A stretch of DNA of 56,634 nt, taken from NCBI RefSeq assembly GCF_029813835.1, contig NZ_JARVKV010000042.1:1-56634 (forward strand), given 5' to 3'. Shown in pieces: positions 1 through 8,466 of this stretch. Position numbers and translations under genes: made by a program. Origin of the DNA: Streptomyces sp. DH37. Lineage in GTDB: Bacteria; Actinomycetota; Actinomycetes; Streptomycetales; Streptomycetaceae. Position 1 is the stretch's first letter. The number at the start of each line of letters is the position of its first letter. The notes beneath the pieces were generated by a model. The model worked only from the letters and a program-made list of their open reading frames with translations, was not told where the DNA came from and did not search any database.

Positions 1-2
1 TC

Positions 3-437
3 TTCAACGACGGCGCCTTCGAGGTGCTCAAGGACAAGGAACAGGCGCTGGAGGCGGTGATCCGGCTGGAGCACGGGCAGCCGATCCGTTTCGGCGCGCC
101 GGTCCCGCCCGAAGACGGAGGCGACGGTCTGGGCTCCAAGGGCGTGGTCCGCGACCGGGCCACCGGCGACCTGAAGGTGATCGACGTCACCGTCGAGGGC
201 ACCGACGGGGTCCTGGTCCACGACGCCCACGCGGCCTCTCCCACCACCGCCTTCGCCCTCTCCCGCCTCGCCGACGCCGACACCCTGCACCACACCCCCA
301 TCGGCGTCCTGCGGGACGTGCACCGCCCGGTCTACGACACCCTGATGACCGAGCAACTGGAGAAGGCCGTGGTCCAGCACGGCAAGGGCGACCTCGACGC
401 GCTCCTGACCGGCACCGACACCTGGACAGTCGTGTGA
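3..437 (+). CDS. korB: 2-oxoacid:ferredoxin oxidoreductase beta subunit, 3' part
   Basis: Only the last ~144 codons are in the window; the frame is open from the first bases, so the gene begins upstream. The tail (FNDGAFEVLKDKEQALEA near the start, then a Pro/Gly-rich stretch and an Arg-Pro-Val-Tyr-Asp segment near the end) matches the C-terminus of the TPP-binding beta subunit of 2-oxoglutarate/pyruvate ferredoxin oxidoreductases. In these complexes the beta subunit carries TPP and a 4Fe-4S cluster and passes electrons to ferredoxin. A ferredoxin gene lies 43 bases downstream on the same strand, which fits that role. KorB is the likeliest identity, but the substrate cannot be fixed from the tail alone. 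Confidence 0.75.
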   Translation, partial: FNDGAFEVLKDKEQALEAVIRLEHGQPIRFGAPVPPEDGGDGLGSKGVVRDRATGDLKVIDVTVEGTDGVLVHDAHAASPTTAFALSRLADADTLHHTPIGVLRDVHRPVYDTLMTEQLEKAVVQHGKGDLDALLTGTDTWTVV

Positions 438-480
438 CCGGGCAACACCCCCGTCCCTTCCGCCGTACCCGGAGCCGTTG

Positions 481-807
481 ATGACCTATGTGATCGCCCA
501 GCCGTGTGTGGACGTCAAGGACAAGGCGTGCATCGAGGAGTGCCCCGTCGACTGCATCTACGAGGGCCCGCGCAAGATGTACATCCACCCCGACGAGTGC
601 GTCGACTGCGGGGCCTGTGAGCCGGTCTGCCCGGTCGAGGCCGTCTTCTACGAGGACTCCGTCCCCTCCCGGTGGGCGGAGTACGCGACCGCGGACCGGG
701 ACTTCTTCACCGCCGTCGGCTCGCCCGGCGGCGCCAGCGCCCAGCCCCCGCTCGAGGCCGACCACCCCGTGGTGGCCGCCGAGCCGTCCGACCGGTCCGC
801 CCGGTGA
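481..807 (+). CDS. fdxA: 7Fe ferredoxin (3Fe-4S/4Fe-4S)
   Basis: A 108-residue electron carrier. The N-terminal half has the actinobacterial 7Fe pattern: Cys in QPCVDVKDKACIEECPVDC followed by a complete CVDCGACEPVCP 4Fe-4S motif. The acidic, Pro-rich tail (from about residue 70) is typical of Streptomyces FdxA. I chose the ATG at 481 over a TTG one codon upstream because GGAG at 471-474 is better spaced from it. It probably receives electrons from the oxidoreductase encoded just upstream. Such ferredoxins also serve P450s, so it could supply the P450 encoded at 5.2 kb, but nothing in the sequence shows this. Confidence 0.92.
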   Translation: MTYVIAQPCVDVKDKACIEECPVDCIYEGPRKMYIHPDECVDCGACEPVCPVEAVFYEDSVPSRWAEYATADRDFFTAVGSPGGASAQPPLEADHPVVAAEPSDRSAR

Positions 808-845
808 CGCACACCCCCGCCGCCTCCCCCGAATCGAGTCCCCCG

Positions 846-2438
846 ATGAACAAGCCTGTCGTACTGCTCGCCGAGGACCTGGCGACGGCCACCGTCGACG
901 CCCTGGGTCCGGGCGTGGAGGTCCGGCGCTGCGACGGAGCCGACCGCGCCGCCCTGCTCGCGGCGGTGGGCGGGGCCGACGCGCTGCTGGTGCGCTCCGC
1001 CACCCGTGTGGACGCCGAGGTGCTGGCCGCCGCCCCTCGCCTCAGGATCGTCGCGCGGGCGGGGGTGGGGCTGGACAACGTGGACGTCGAGGCCGCCACC
1101 CGGGCGGGCGTCACCGTCGTCAACGCCCCCACCTCGAACACCGTCACCGCCGCCGAGCTGGCCTGCGGCCTGATCATCTCCCTGGCCCGCCACATTCCCC
1201 AGGCGGACGCGTCCCTCAGGGCGGGCGAGTGGAGGCGGAGCAGGTACGTGGGCGTGGAACTGGCCGGCAAGACCCTCGGCGTCGTGGGCCTGGGGCGCAT
1301 CGGGAAGCTGGTGGCGCGGCGGATGGCGGCCTTCGACATGAGGGTCGTCGCCCACGACCCGAACCTGTCCGCGCACCAGGTGGAGCAGGCGGGGGCCGAG
1401 CCGGTCCCCCTGGACACCCTGCTCGAGACGGCCGACTTCATCACCGTGCACCTGCCCAGGACCCCGGAGACGATCGGCCTGATAGGCCGCGACGAACTGA
1501 GGCGGGTCAAGCCGGGCGTGCGGATCGTCAACGCCGCGCGGGGAGGCATCGTGGACGAGCAGGCGCTGGCCGAGGCTCTGCGGGAAGGGCGTGTGGCGGG
1601 CGCGGGCCTGGACGTCTTCGCCGTCGAACCCTGCACCGACTCCCCGCTGTTCGCCCTCGACAGCGTGGTGGTGACCCCGCACCTCGGCGCCTCGACCGTC
1701 GAGGCCCAGGACAAGGCGGGCATCGCCGTCGCCCACGCCGTACGGCGGGCCCTGGCGGGTGAGCTGGTCGCCGACGCCGTGAACGTCCACGGCGGGGCCG
1801 TCACGGAGGAGGTCGGCCGGCTCCTGCCGCTGGCGGAGAACCTCGGCCGGATCTTCACCGCCCTCGCCGGCGGCCTGCTCCCGGCCGGTCTGCACGTCGA
1901 GGTCCGCGGGGAGATCACCCGGCACGATGTCGCCGTGCTCGAACGCGCCGCCCTCAAGGGAGTGCTGACGGGCACCGGTGACGCGACGATCACGCTGGTG
2001 AACTCCCCGCTGCTGGCCCGGGAGCGGATCCGCGACGTGTGGTTCACCACGAGTTCGGAGTGCACCCACCACCGTGACGTGGTCACCGTGCGCGGAACGC
2101 TCCCCGACGGCCGGGAGGTCGGCGTCTCCGGCACGTCGACCGGGCCCAGGCACGTCGGCAAGCTGGTCGGCATCGGCGATTACGACATCGAGCTGGGCAT
2201 CACCGACCGCATGGTCTTCCTCCGGTACAAGGACATGCCCGGCATGATCGGCACCATCGGGCGGATCCTGGGGGAGGCCGGGATCAACATCGCCGTCATG
2301 CAGGTCGCGCGGATCACCGAAGGAGGCGAGGCGGCGGTCGCCCTGACGGTGGACAACGCGGTTCCGGCCGCCGTGCTCGACGCCGTCGGCGAGGCCATCG
2401 GCGCCGGCTCGGCCCACTTCGTCGACCTCACCGCCTGA
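846..2438 (+). CDS. serA: D-3-phosphoglycerate dehydrogenase
   Basis: A 530-residue type I PGDH, first step of serine synthesis (3-phosphoglycerate to 3-phosphohydroxypyruvate, NAD-dependent, cytosolic). The substrate domain is followed by a Rossmann NAD motif (VVGLGRIGK) around residue 145. The catalytic Arg is in NAARGG, the Glu in FAVEP and the His in TPHLGAST. A regulatory ASB domain covers roughly residues 310-450 and a C-terminal ACT domain begins near RYKDMPGMIGTIG. Length fits the long actinobacterial/human type. The ATG at 846 gives the canonical start; the open frame extends further upstream through the fdxA 3' end without a better start. The gap to fdxA is 38 bases, so co-transcription is plausible. 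Confidence 0.93.
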   Translation: MNKPVVLLAEDLATATVDALGPGVEVRRCDGADRAALLAAVGGADALLVRSATRVDAEVLAAAPRLRIVARAGVGLDNVDVEAATRAGVTVVNAPTSNTVTAAELACGLIISLARHIPQADASLRAGEWRRSRYVGVELAGKTLGVVGLGRIGKLVARRMAAFDMRVVAHDPNLSAHQVEQAGAEPVPLDTLLETADFITVHLPRTPETIGLIGRDELRRVKPGVRIVNAARGGIVDEQALAEALREGRVAGAGLDVFAVEPCTDSPLFALDSVVVTPHLGASTVEAQDKAGIAVAHAVRRALAGELVADAVNVHGGAVTEEVGRLLPLAENLGRIFTALAGGLLPAGLHVEVRGEITRHDVAVLERAALKGVLTGTGDATITLVNSPLLARERIRDVWFTTSSECTHHRDVVTVRGTLPDGREVGVSGTSTGPRHVGKLVGIGDYDIELGITDRMVFLRYKDMPGMIGTIGRILGEAGINIAVMQVARITEGGEAAVALTVDNAVPAAVLDAVGEAIGAGSAHFVDLTA

Positions 2439-2465
2439 ACCGCGCCCTCCGGGCCGGCGGACGAC

Positions 2466-2517
2466 GGCGCCGGCGGCCGGTGGTCGGTGGCCGGTCGTGC
2501 CGCCGGCCACCGGCGCC
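2466..2517. terminator. Probable bidirectional terminator between serA and alkA
   Basis: Fifteen-base arms at 2466-2480 and 2503-2517 pair with one mismatch and enclose a 22-base loop. The structure sits in the 138-base gap between two convergent stop codons (2438 and 2577). There is no U-tract, which is normal for Streptomyces. Confidence 0.5.
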
Positions 2518-2576
2518 GCCCGGTCACGGGGCGGGCGTCCGGGCCGTGCCGCGCGCCTCCGGGGAGGCGCCGTCGG

Positions 2577-4118
2577 TCACGGGGCGCCCGCCGGCCGGCC
2601 ACCGGAGGGAGCGGCGGGCGCCGCGGCGACCGTCCGCGGCACTCCGACGACGTCACGGGTGGGCATCTTGTTGATCGGATGGTCGCCGGTGGCCCACAGG
2701 TGCTGCGCGGCGTAGCCGCGCCACGGCTGCCACGCGGCGGCATGGCGGACCAGCGCCGAGGGGGCGCTCGGCAGGGCCAGCTCACCGGCCGCCGACTTGA
2801 TGCCGAGGTCGGTGGCGGGGAAGGCGTCCGGATCCCCCAGTGCGCGCATGGCGATGGTCTCCACCGTCCACGGCCCCACCCCGGGCAGGCTCCCCAGTCT
2901 GGCGCGGGCCTCCCGCCAGTCGCTGCCGGTGCCCAGGTCGATGTCGTCCGAGGCCAGGGTGTCGATCAAGGTGATGACGGCGTCCTTGCGCTTCTGCGGC
3001 AGTGCCAGGGCGGCCGGGTCCAGACCGGCCAGGGCGGCCGGGGTGGGGAACAGGTGGGTGAGCCCTCCGCCGGGATCGGAGACGGGCTCCCCGTGCGCGG
3101 CCACCAGGCGCGCGGCGTGTGTGCGCGCGGCCGCCGTGGAGACCTGCTGACCGAGCATCGCCCGGATGGCGAACTCCTTGCCGTCGACGGTCTGCGGGAT
3201 GCGGCGGCCGGGGTTCTTGCGGACCAGCGGGGCCATGACCGGGTCGCGCCCCAGCAGTTCGTCGATCGCCACCGGGTCGGCGTCCAGGTCCAGCAGACGG
3301 CGGCAGCGGTTGATGGCGGTGGTCAGGTCCCGCAGGTCGGACAGGGCCAGCGTGCACTGGATGTACGGGGCCCCGGTGGGCCGGAGCTCGGCGACCCCGT
3401 GCCCGTGCGGCAGGCGCAGGGTGCGCCGGTAGGCCCCCGAGCGCCACTCCTCCACGCCCGGCACCGAGGTGGCGACCAGGTGCCCGAACAGGTTGTCCGG
3501 GCACAGGGGGGCGCGGAACGGCAGCCGCAGGGACACCGCGCCGGTCACGTCCGCCGGACGGCCGCGCCGGCGCAGTTCGGTGGGGGAGAGGCCGAACACC
3601 GCGCGCACGGTGTCGTTGAAGGTGCGGACGGAGGAGAACCCGGACGCGAAGGCCACGTCCGTCATGGGCAGGGAGCTGGTCTCGATGAGCAGCCGCGCGG
3701 CCTGGGCGCGCTGGGCCCGGGCCAGCGCGGCGGGACCGGCGCCGACCTCGGCCTGCAACTGGCGCTCGACCTGGCGCGTGGAGTACCCCAGCCGTGCCGC
3801 CAGCCCGGCCACCCCCTCCCGGTCGACGATCCCGTCCTTGATCAGCCGCATGGCACGGGCCGCCAGGTCCGCCCGCTCGTTCCACTCGGGGGAGCCCGGC
3901 GTCGCGTCGGGCCGGCACCGCTTGCAGGCCCGGAACCCGGCCTGCTGGGCGGCCGCGGAACTGGGGTAGAAGCTCATGTGCTTGGGCTTGGGCGGCACCA
4001 CCGGGCAGCTGGGCCGGCAGTAGATCCTGGTGGTCAACACCGCGGTGAAGAACCAGCCGTCGAACCGAGCGTCTTTGGACTGCACCGCCCGGACACATCG
4101 CTCCACGTCTTCATGCAT
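2577..4118 (-). CDS. alkA: Ada/AlkA fusion: AraC-type regulator with 3-methyladenine DNA glycosylase
   Basis: A 513-residue repair protein with three modules. Residues ~1-75 are an Ada-type zinc/methyl-acceptor domain (YCRPSCP and FRACKRCRPD). Residues ~85-190 are an AraC helix-turn-helix (VAFASGFSSVRTFNDTVRAVFG). Residues ~195-500 are an AlkA N-domain plus HhH-GPD glycosylase, with PGVGPWTVETIAMRALGDPD as the hairpin and catalytic Asp segment. The family removes alkylated bases, and the N-terminal module lets alkylation damage induce the gene. This fusion architecture is common in Streptomyces. It converges with serA and is not obviously linked to the cluster that follows. Confidence 0.92.
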   Translation of the reverse strand: MHEDVERCVRAVQSKDARFDGWFFTAVLTTRIYCRPSCPVVPPKPKHMSFYPSSAAAQQAGFRACKRCRPDATPGSPEWNERADLAARAMRLIKDGIVDREGVAGLAARLGYSTRQVERQLQAEVGAGPAALARAQRAQAARLLIETSSLPMTDVAFASGFSSVRTFNDTVRAVFGLSPTELRRRGRPADVTGAVSLRLPFRAPLCPDNLFGHLVATSVPGVEEWRSGAYRRTLRLPHGHGVAELRPTGAPYIQCTLALSDLRDLTTAINRCRRLLDLDADPVAIDELLGRDPVMAPLVRKNPGRRIPQTVDGKEFAIRAMLGQQVSTAAARTHAARLVAAHGEPVSDPGGGLTHLFPTPAALAGLDPAALALPQKRKDAVITLIDTLASDDIDLGTGSDWREARARLGSLPGVGPWTVETIAMRALGDPDAFPATDLGIKSAAGELALPSAPSALVRHAAAWQPWRGYAAQHLWATGDHPINKMPTRDVVGVPRTVAAAPAAPSGGRPAGAP

Positions 4119-4145
4119 TCGCCCAGCATGCCCCGGTGGCCGGGG

Positions 4146-5120
4146 TCAGGCTGGCAGCTTTGCGACATGACCCTGCGGCCCGCCCGCTTCCGCGGCCCCT
4201 CCGCCTTCCGCCCCGGGAGGGCCGGCGAAGACGGCGCGGCAGAACGAGGCGAACGCCGCGGCGCGCCGGGTCGGAAGGGTGCCGGAGGGCCGCGCCAGCC
4301 CGACGGGGAGCGGGGCGACGTCGTCGGCGATGGGACGCATCCGCACGGCGCGTCCCTCGTAGCTGACGTCCGGGACGGGCCGCTGGATGAGCAGGGAGTA
4401 CCCCGCGCCGCGGGCGACCAGGCTGCGCACCAGCTCGAAGCTCTCGGTGCGGTGGCGGACGACCGGGCTGACCCCGGCGTCGGCCAGGACCTCGCTGAAG
4501 TACCGGCGGCTGGGCGGCACGTCCAGCATGATCATGTCGTGGTCGGCGAGATCGGCCAGACGGACCACCTCCCGGCCGGCCAGCGGGTGCTCCCGGGGCA
4601 GCAGGACGTGCGGCACGGTGGAGTAGAGCCGGTCGAAGACGATGCCGGGCTCGATGTCGACCCCGTACAGCAGGGCCAGTTCGCACCGGCCCTCGCGCAG
4701 CAGGTGCTGTAATTCGTTCAGGGAACCCTCCAGGAAGTCCAGGGTGACGTCGGGGCAGGCGGCCGGGAACTCCTCCAGTAGCCGGGGCAGCAGGAACGGC
4801 GCCAGGGTGGTGAAGCACCCGACCACCAGTCGGCCGGCCGTGGTCTGCCCCACCTCCCGCATGCCCGCCCGCAGCTCCTCGCTGCGGGCGAGCAGGGCGC
4901 GGGCCTCCGGGAGGAACAGCCGTCCGGCGGTGGTGAGGGTCAGTCCCTTCGCCTTGGCGCGGATCAGCAGCTGCACTCCGAGCTGGTGCTCCAGTTCCCC
5001 GATGCCGGCCGACACCGCGGACTGCGAGACGTACAGCCGCTGCGCCGCTCCGGTCATCGTCCCGGCCTCGGCGGCCGTCACGAAATAGTCCAGCTGTCGC
5101 AAACTCATCCGCTCAGGCAT
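4146..5120 (-). CDS. LysR-family transcriptional regulator with a TTA codon
   Basis: A 324-residue LTTR. The winged helix-turn-helix is at residues ~5-65 (LRQLDYFVTAAEAGTMTGAA and SQSAVSAGIGELEHQLGVQL), followed by a two-lobed effector domain. The C-terminal tail after ~300 is a low-complexity Gly/Ala-rich extension. Leu in the segment LNELQHLL is encoded by TTA (complement of 4711-4713). This is the rare codon read by the bldA tRNA in Streptomyces, so translation should depend on developmental stage. The gene is divergent from the P450 gene at 5215 with a 94-base shared control region, the classic LTTR arrangement, so the P450 gene is its most likely target. The ligand is unknown. Confidence 0.88.
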   Translation of the reverse strand: MPERMSLRQLDYFVTAAEAGTMTGAAQRLYVSQSAVSAGIGELEHQLGVQLLIRAKAKGLTLTTAGRLFLPEARALLARSEELRAGMREVGQTTAGRLVVGCFTTLAPFLLPRLLEEFPAACPDVTLDFLEGSLNELQHLLREGRCELALLYGVDIEPGIVFDRLYSTVPHVLLPREHPLAGREVVRLADLADHDMIMLDVPPSRRYFSEVLADAGVSPVVRHRTESFELVRSLVARGAGYSLLIQRPVPDVSYEGRAVRMRPIADDVAPLPVGLARPSGTLPTRRAAAFASFCRAVFAGPPGAEGGGAAEAGGPQGHVAKLPA

Positions 5121-5214
5121 CGGAAAAACCTCGATTGGTGTCCAGGTTATTCATGTTTTCAAGGGAGTCGGCGGTGGGTGAGACTGGAGGCCGCCGAGCC
5201 CAGGAGGTTCCGTT
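5121..5214. promoter_or_regulatory. Divergent lysR/P450 control region
   Basis: The 94 bases between the two divergent starts include a locally AT-rich stretch (about 5138-5162) unlike the surrounding GC-rich DNA. A strong ribosome-binding site, AGGAGGTTCCGTT, precedes the P450 ATG. No clear T-N11-A palindrome was fixed by eye. Confidence 0.5.
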
Positions 5215-6453
5215 ATGGAGAACGCGATGGCATGCCCGGTCAATCACGAATTCAATCCGCTGGGTGACGCCTATGTCGCCGACCCCTATCCGATCCTGTC
5301 CGCCGTGCGCGAGGAAGGGCCGGCGTTCTACGCGCCGGCCATCGACATGTGGGTGATAACCCGCTTCGACGACATCCAAAGCGCCCTGATGGACCCGAAG
5401 ACGTTCTCCGCGGCGGTCGGGCAGCGCCCGGTCTTTCCTCTGACCGGGGAGGCGCGGTCCATCATCAAGGAGGGATTCCACGCCTATCCGGTGATGTCCG
5501 ACTGCGACCCCCCGCGCCACACCCGCATACGCAGACACAACCAGAAGGGTTTCTCCGCGCGGCGGATCTCGGTCCTGGAGCCGAAGGTGTGGGCGAAGGC
5601 GACCGAACTGGTCGACGCGATCGAGCCCGGTGTGGTCGACCTGGTGTCGGCGCTGACCTACCCCCTGCCCGCGTACATGATCTTCACGTTCATCGGGTTC
5701 CCCGACGAGGACATGGACATGTTGAAGTCGTGGTGCGGCAACCGCATCGCCTTCAGCTGGGGGAAACCCACTCCCGCCGAGCAGCGCGACATCGCCAACA
5801 ACATGGTCAACTACTGGCGGTACTGCGAGGAGTTCGTCGCCAAACGCGCGGCCGACCCCGTGGACGACTTCACCAGCGACCTGATCCGGATCCACCGGGC
5901 CGATCCCGAAAGCCTCTCGATCCCGGACATCACGAACGTCGCCTACGGACTGAGCTTCGCCGGGCACGAGACCACCACCAGTTTCACCGGCAACGCGGTC
6001 CGCAGACTGCTCGCCAACCGCCGGCAGTGGGACGACCTGTGCGCCGACCGGTCCCTCATTCCCCAGGCCGTCGAAGAGGTGCTGCGCTACGACAGCAGCA
6101 TCCCGGCCTGGCGCCGCATCACCACCAGGAAGGTGACCGTGGGCGGCGTCGAGGTCCCCGCGGACGCCAAGGTGCTCCTGCTGCTCGGGGCGGCCAACAG
6201 GGATCCCGGGCACTTCGAGGACCCCGAAACCTTCGACATCCACCGCGACGACGCCCGCAAGCACCTCGCCTTCGGGCAGGGCATCCACTACTGCATCGGT
6301 GCCGCGCTCGCGCGCATGGAGGCGCGGATCGCCCTCGACCTCCTGGCCCAACGGGCACCCGGGATGCGCATGGTCGAGGGCCAGGACTTCGACTTCCCGG
6401 CCAACGTGTCCTTCCGCGGGCCCCGCAAGCTCCTGGTCCACTGGCCCGAGTGA
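5215..6453 (+). CDS. Cytochrome P450
   Basis: A 412-residue soluble bacterial P450. The I-helix oxygen-activation motif AGHETTT is at residues 249-255, the K-helix ExxR falls in EEVLRY, and the heme-binding loop FGQGIHYCIGAALARME places the axial Cys at residue 360. Length and motifs are complete. It would need ferredoxin and a reductase, neither encoded next to it; the fdxA product 4 kb upstream is a candidate. It is divergent from the LysR gene and is the first gene of the accessory region, so it may tailor the product of the cluster or detoxify an aromatic compound. The substrate cannot be read from sequence. Confidence 0.93.
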   Translation: MENAMACPVNHEFNPLGDAYVADPYPILSAVREEGPAFYAPAIDMWVITRFDDIQSALMDPKTFSAAVGQRPVFPLTGEARSIIKEGFHAYPVMSDCDPPRHTRIRRHNQKGFSARRISVLEPKVWAKATELVDAIEPGVVDLVSALTYPLPAYMIFTFIGFPDEDMDMLKSWCGNRIAFSWGKPTPAEQRDIANNMVNYWRYCEEFVAKRAADPVDDFTSDLIRIHRADPESLSIPDITNVAYGLSFAGHETTTSFTGNAVRRLLANRRQWDDLCADRSLIPQAVEEVLRYDSSIPAWRRITTRKVTVGGVEVPADAKVLLLLGAANRDPGHFEDPETFDIHRDDARKHLAFGQGIHYCIGAALARMEARIALDLLAQRAPGMRMVEGQDFDFPANVSFRGPRKLLVHWPE

Positions 6454-6509
6454 CGGGCTCCGGCCGCCCGCGCCCCCGGACGGCCGCGCGGGCCCCGGAC
6501 CGCGCCCCG

Positions 6510-6544
6510 GCCGCCGGTCCTCGCGCACCCCGAGGACCGGCGGC
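6510..6544. terminator. Terminator between P450 and thioesterase genes
   Basis: Perfect 14-base arms at 6510-6523 and 6531-6544 flank a 7-base loop. The hairpin lies in the 120-base gap between convergent stops and so can serve both strands. Confidence 0.7.
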
Positions 6545-6573
6545 GTTCGCGCACGGTCAGCGTCCATCGGTGT

Positions 6574-7392
6574 TCACCGGCGCTGGTCGACCAGCAGCGT
6601 CTGCGCCACACGACCGCAGTCGCCGGCCGTGTCGTCCAGACGCCCCACGGCCAGCCCCGATCCGTGCGGGCTGGCGTCCGTGGCCGACCGCAGGCACAGC
6701 CACTCGCCGACCGGGTCGCGGTGCAGGGCGAGTGTGACGTCGGTGTTGATGACGAGCCCGCGGTGGTGGTCCAGTTCGAAGGCGACCGCCCAACTGCTGT
6801 CCGCCACGGTCAGCGCACGGGTGAGCGGTGTGTCCTCCGCCCCGGCCAGCAGCGGGATGCGTTGACGCGCCCAGGCCGTGCCGGGCCCCGGGGTGTCGAA
6901 CCCCGTGCCCGGCTCGAAACGCCACTCCATGGCCGCGATGTAGCCCGCCAGGTGCGCACCGGCCATGGTGTGCGCCGGCTGGGCTGGGGGCAGGGGCGGC
7001 GCGGGGGGCGCGGAGCGCAGGGAGGGCGTGTCCGGCGGGCTGGCGGCCATCCGCCAGGCCCGGGCCAGCATCACCGTCCCCCCGCCCGAGCCGATCTCCC
7101 CTTCCAGCAGTTCCACGCGGCGGCCCGAGTGCACGGTCCGTACGCTGACGTGGAGGTCGGCGACGGGCACCGGGCGCGGCAGTTCCACCGTCATCCGGGC
7201 GATCCGGAAGCCCGGCCGCGGCTCGTGCCGTTCCATCGCCCGTCCCAGCAGGGCCGAGGGCGGCCCGCCGTGCTGCCACTTGGGGCTCCAGGGCCCCGCG
7301 GTGGCCGGGCCGCTCGCATAGCGGCCGTTTCCCAGGTCGTGGTAGAAGGCCTCCGGCAGGGCGGCCGGAGCGGAGGGGTCCGCGGTGTTCAC
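6574..7392 (-). CDS. Acyl-CoA thioesterase-family protein (TesB-like hotdog)
   Basis: A 272-residue protein starting at GTG 7392, with GAGGAG about 9 bases upstream. The organisation is that of the actinobacterial TesB-like double-hotdog family. The first hotdog carries GGPPSALLGRAMERHEP, and the second carries WAVAFELDHHRGLVINTDVTLALHRDP, where an Asn-Thr-Asp segment marks the usual active-site region. A Pro-rich linker (about residues 125-140) joins the halves. Members hydrolyse acyl- or aryl-CoA thioesters. In this setting it might release CoA from an activated aromatic acid made by the nearby ligases, or simply edit unwanted CoA esters; both are inference. The AraC-type regulator gene lies 63 bases upstream on the same strand. 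Confidence 0.75.
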   Translation of the reverse strand: MNTADPSAPAALPEAFYHDLGNGRYASGPATAGPWSPKWQHGGPPSALLGRAMERHEPRPGFRIARMTVELPRPVPVADLHVSVRTVHSGRRVELLEGEIGSGGGTVMLARAWRMAASPPDTPSLRSAPPAPPLPPAQPAHTMAGAHLAGYIAAMEWRFEPGTGFDTPGPGTAWARQRIPLLAGAEDTPLTRALTVADSSWAVAFELDHHRGLVINTDVTLALHRDPVGEWLCLRSATDASPHGSGLAVGRLDDTAGDCGRVAQTLLVDQRR

Positions 7393-7455
7393 AGGGTGTG
7401 CTCCTCATCGACGACGGATTCGGACGTGGCGCCGGCCGTGACCGGGCCGCGGGCA

Positions 7456-8466
7456 TCACTGTCCCGGTGTGATGGGGGCGCCCACCAGCCTCACCCCTCC
7501 GCCCTCTCCCCGGGTACGGAACCAGCGCCGGTAGGAGTCGGGCGGCACCCCCACCGTGCGACCGAAGTGCCGGCGCAGGGTCGCGGCCGTTCCCATGCCG
7601 GTCTGGGCGGCGATCTGCTCCACGCTCAGGCGTGTGGTCTCCAGCAGGCGCTGGGCGAGCTGGACGCGCTGCGCCAGGAGCCACTGGAGGGGGGCCATCC
7701 CCGTGCTGGCGCGGAAATGGCGGGTCAGGGTGCGGCGGCTGACGTTGGCCTGCTGCGCCATGTCGTCCACCGTCACCTGGCTGTCCAGACGCTGCGTCAC
7801 CCACGACAGGACGTCGGCGAGGATCCGGTCCTCGCCGACGGGTTCGGAGGGGGCGGGCGGGTGCGCCTTCTCCACCGCGTCCCGGGGAGGCATGACGAGG
7901 TGGTGCGCCAGGGCCTTGGCGACGGCCGCACCGTGGTCGAGCCGCACCACGTGGAGGAACAGGTCGAGGCTGGCGGCCTGGCCGGCGGAGGTGAGGATGT
8001 CACCCTCGTCCACGTACGGCGCGTCCAGGTCCACCCTCACCCGCGGGTACTGCACGGCCAGGGTGTCGACGTGGGCCCAGTGCGTCGTCGCCCGCCGTCC
8101 CTCGAGCAGACCGGCCGCCGCCAGGACGAAGGTCCCCGTGTGGGTGGCGACGATGCGCGCGCCGGCCTCGTGGGCGTCGCGCACCGCACCGACCAGGGCG
8201 GCGGGAGGCGCCTGCCGCACGTCCGGCCAGCCCGGAACGACGACGGTGTGCGTCTTGGTCAACTGTTCTGGACTGCAAAGTCGTTCGACGCGGCAGGCGT
8301 CGCAGCTCTGCACGTCGTCCATGGCGCGGACAGCGAAGTCGTACCAGGGATCCGCCAGGTAGGTCCGGTCGACGCCGAAGATCTCACGTGCCGCCGAGGC
8401 GTCGAGACCTGAGATCCCCGATGCGAGGAGTAGGGCCACAGAAATCGGCATGATCCATACCGTCAC
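7456..8466 (-). CDS. GlxA/FtrA-type AraC regulator (DJ-1 domain plus HTH)
   Basis: A 336-residue regulator. The N-terminal ~190 residues form a DJ-1/PfpI-like sensor domain with THTGTFVLAAAGLL where catalytic DJ-1 proteins have CTG; the nucleophile Cys is replaced by His, so it should sense rather than catalyse. The C-terminal ~100 residues are a double AraC HTH (NVSRRTLTRHFRASTGMAPL and a second helix pair). The open frame extends to 8628, but I chose GTG 8466 because GGGAAG sits 8-9 bases upstream and the DJ-1 fold starts right after. A CxxC pair (SCDACR) near residue 55 is an unusual insertion that could bind metal or respond to redox. It lies upstream of the thioesterase gene. Confidence 0.85.
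   Translation of the reverse strand: MTVWIMPISVALLLASGISGLDASAAREIFGVDRTYLADPWYDFAVRAMDDVQSCDACRVERLCSPEQLTKTHTVVVPGWPDVRQAPPAALVGAVRDAHEAGARIVATHTGTFVLAAAGLLEGRRATTHWAHVDTLAVQYPRVRVDLDAPYVDEGDILTSAGQAASLDLFLHVVRLDHGAAVAKALAHHLVMPPRDAVEKAHPPAPSEPVGEDRILADVLSWVTQRLDSQVTVDDMAQQANVSRRTLTRHFRASTGMAPLQWLLAQRVQLAQRLLETTRLSVEQIAAQTGMGTAATLRRHFGRTVGVPPDSYRRWFRTRGEGGGVRLVGAPITPGQ

Noticed and set aside
506..1762. Long plus-strand ORF overlapping fdxA and serA
   Set aside because: Arg/Pro/Gly-rich shadow frame of high-GC DNA; the serA and fdxA frames carry full family motifs.
2487..4712. 741-codon plus-strand ORF across the alkA gene
   Set aside because: Antisense shadow of the Ada/AlkA gene; low-complexity Gly/Arg peptide with no family motif.
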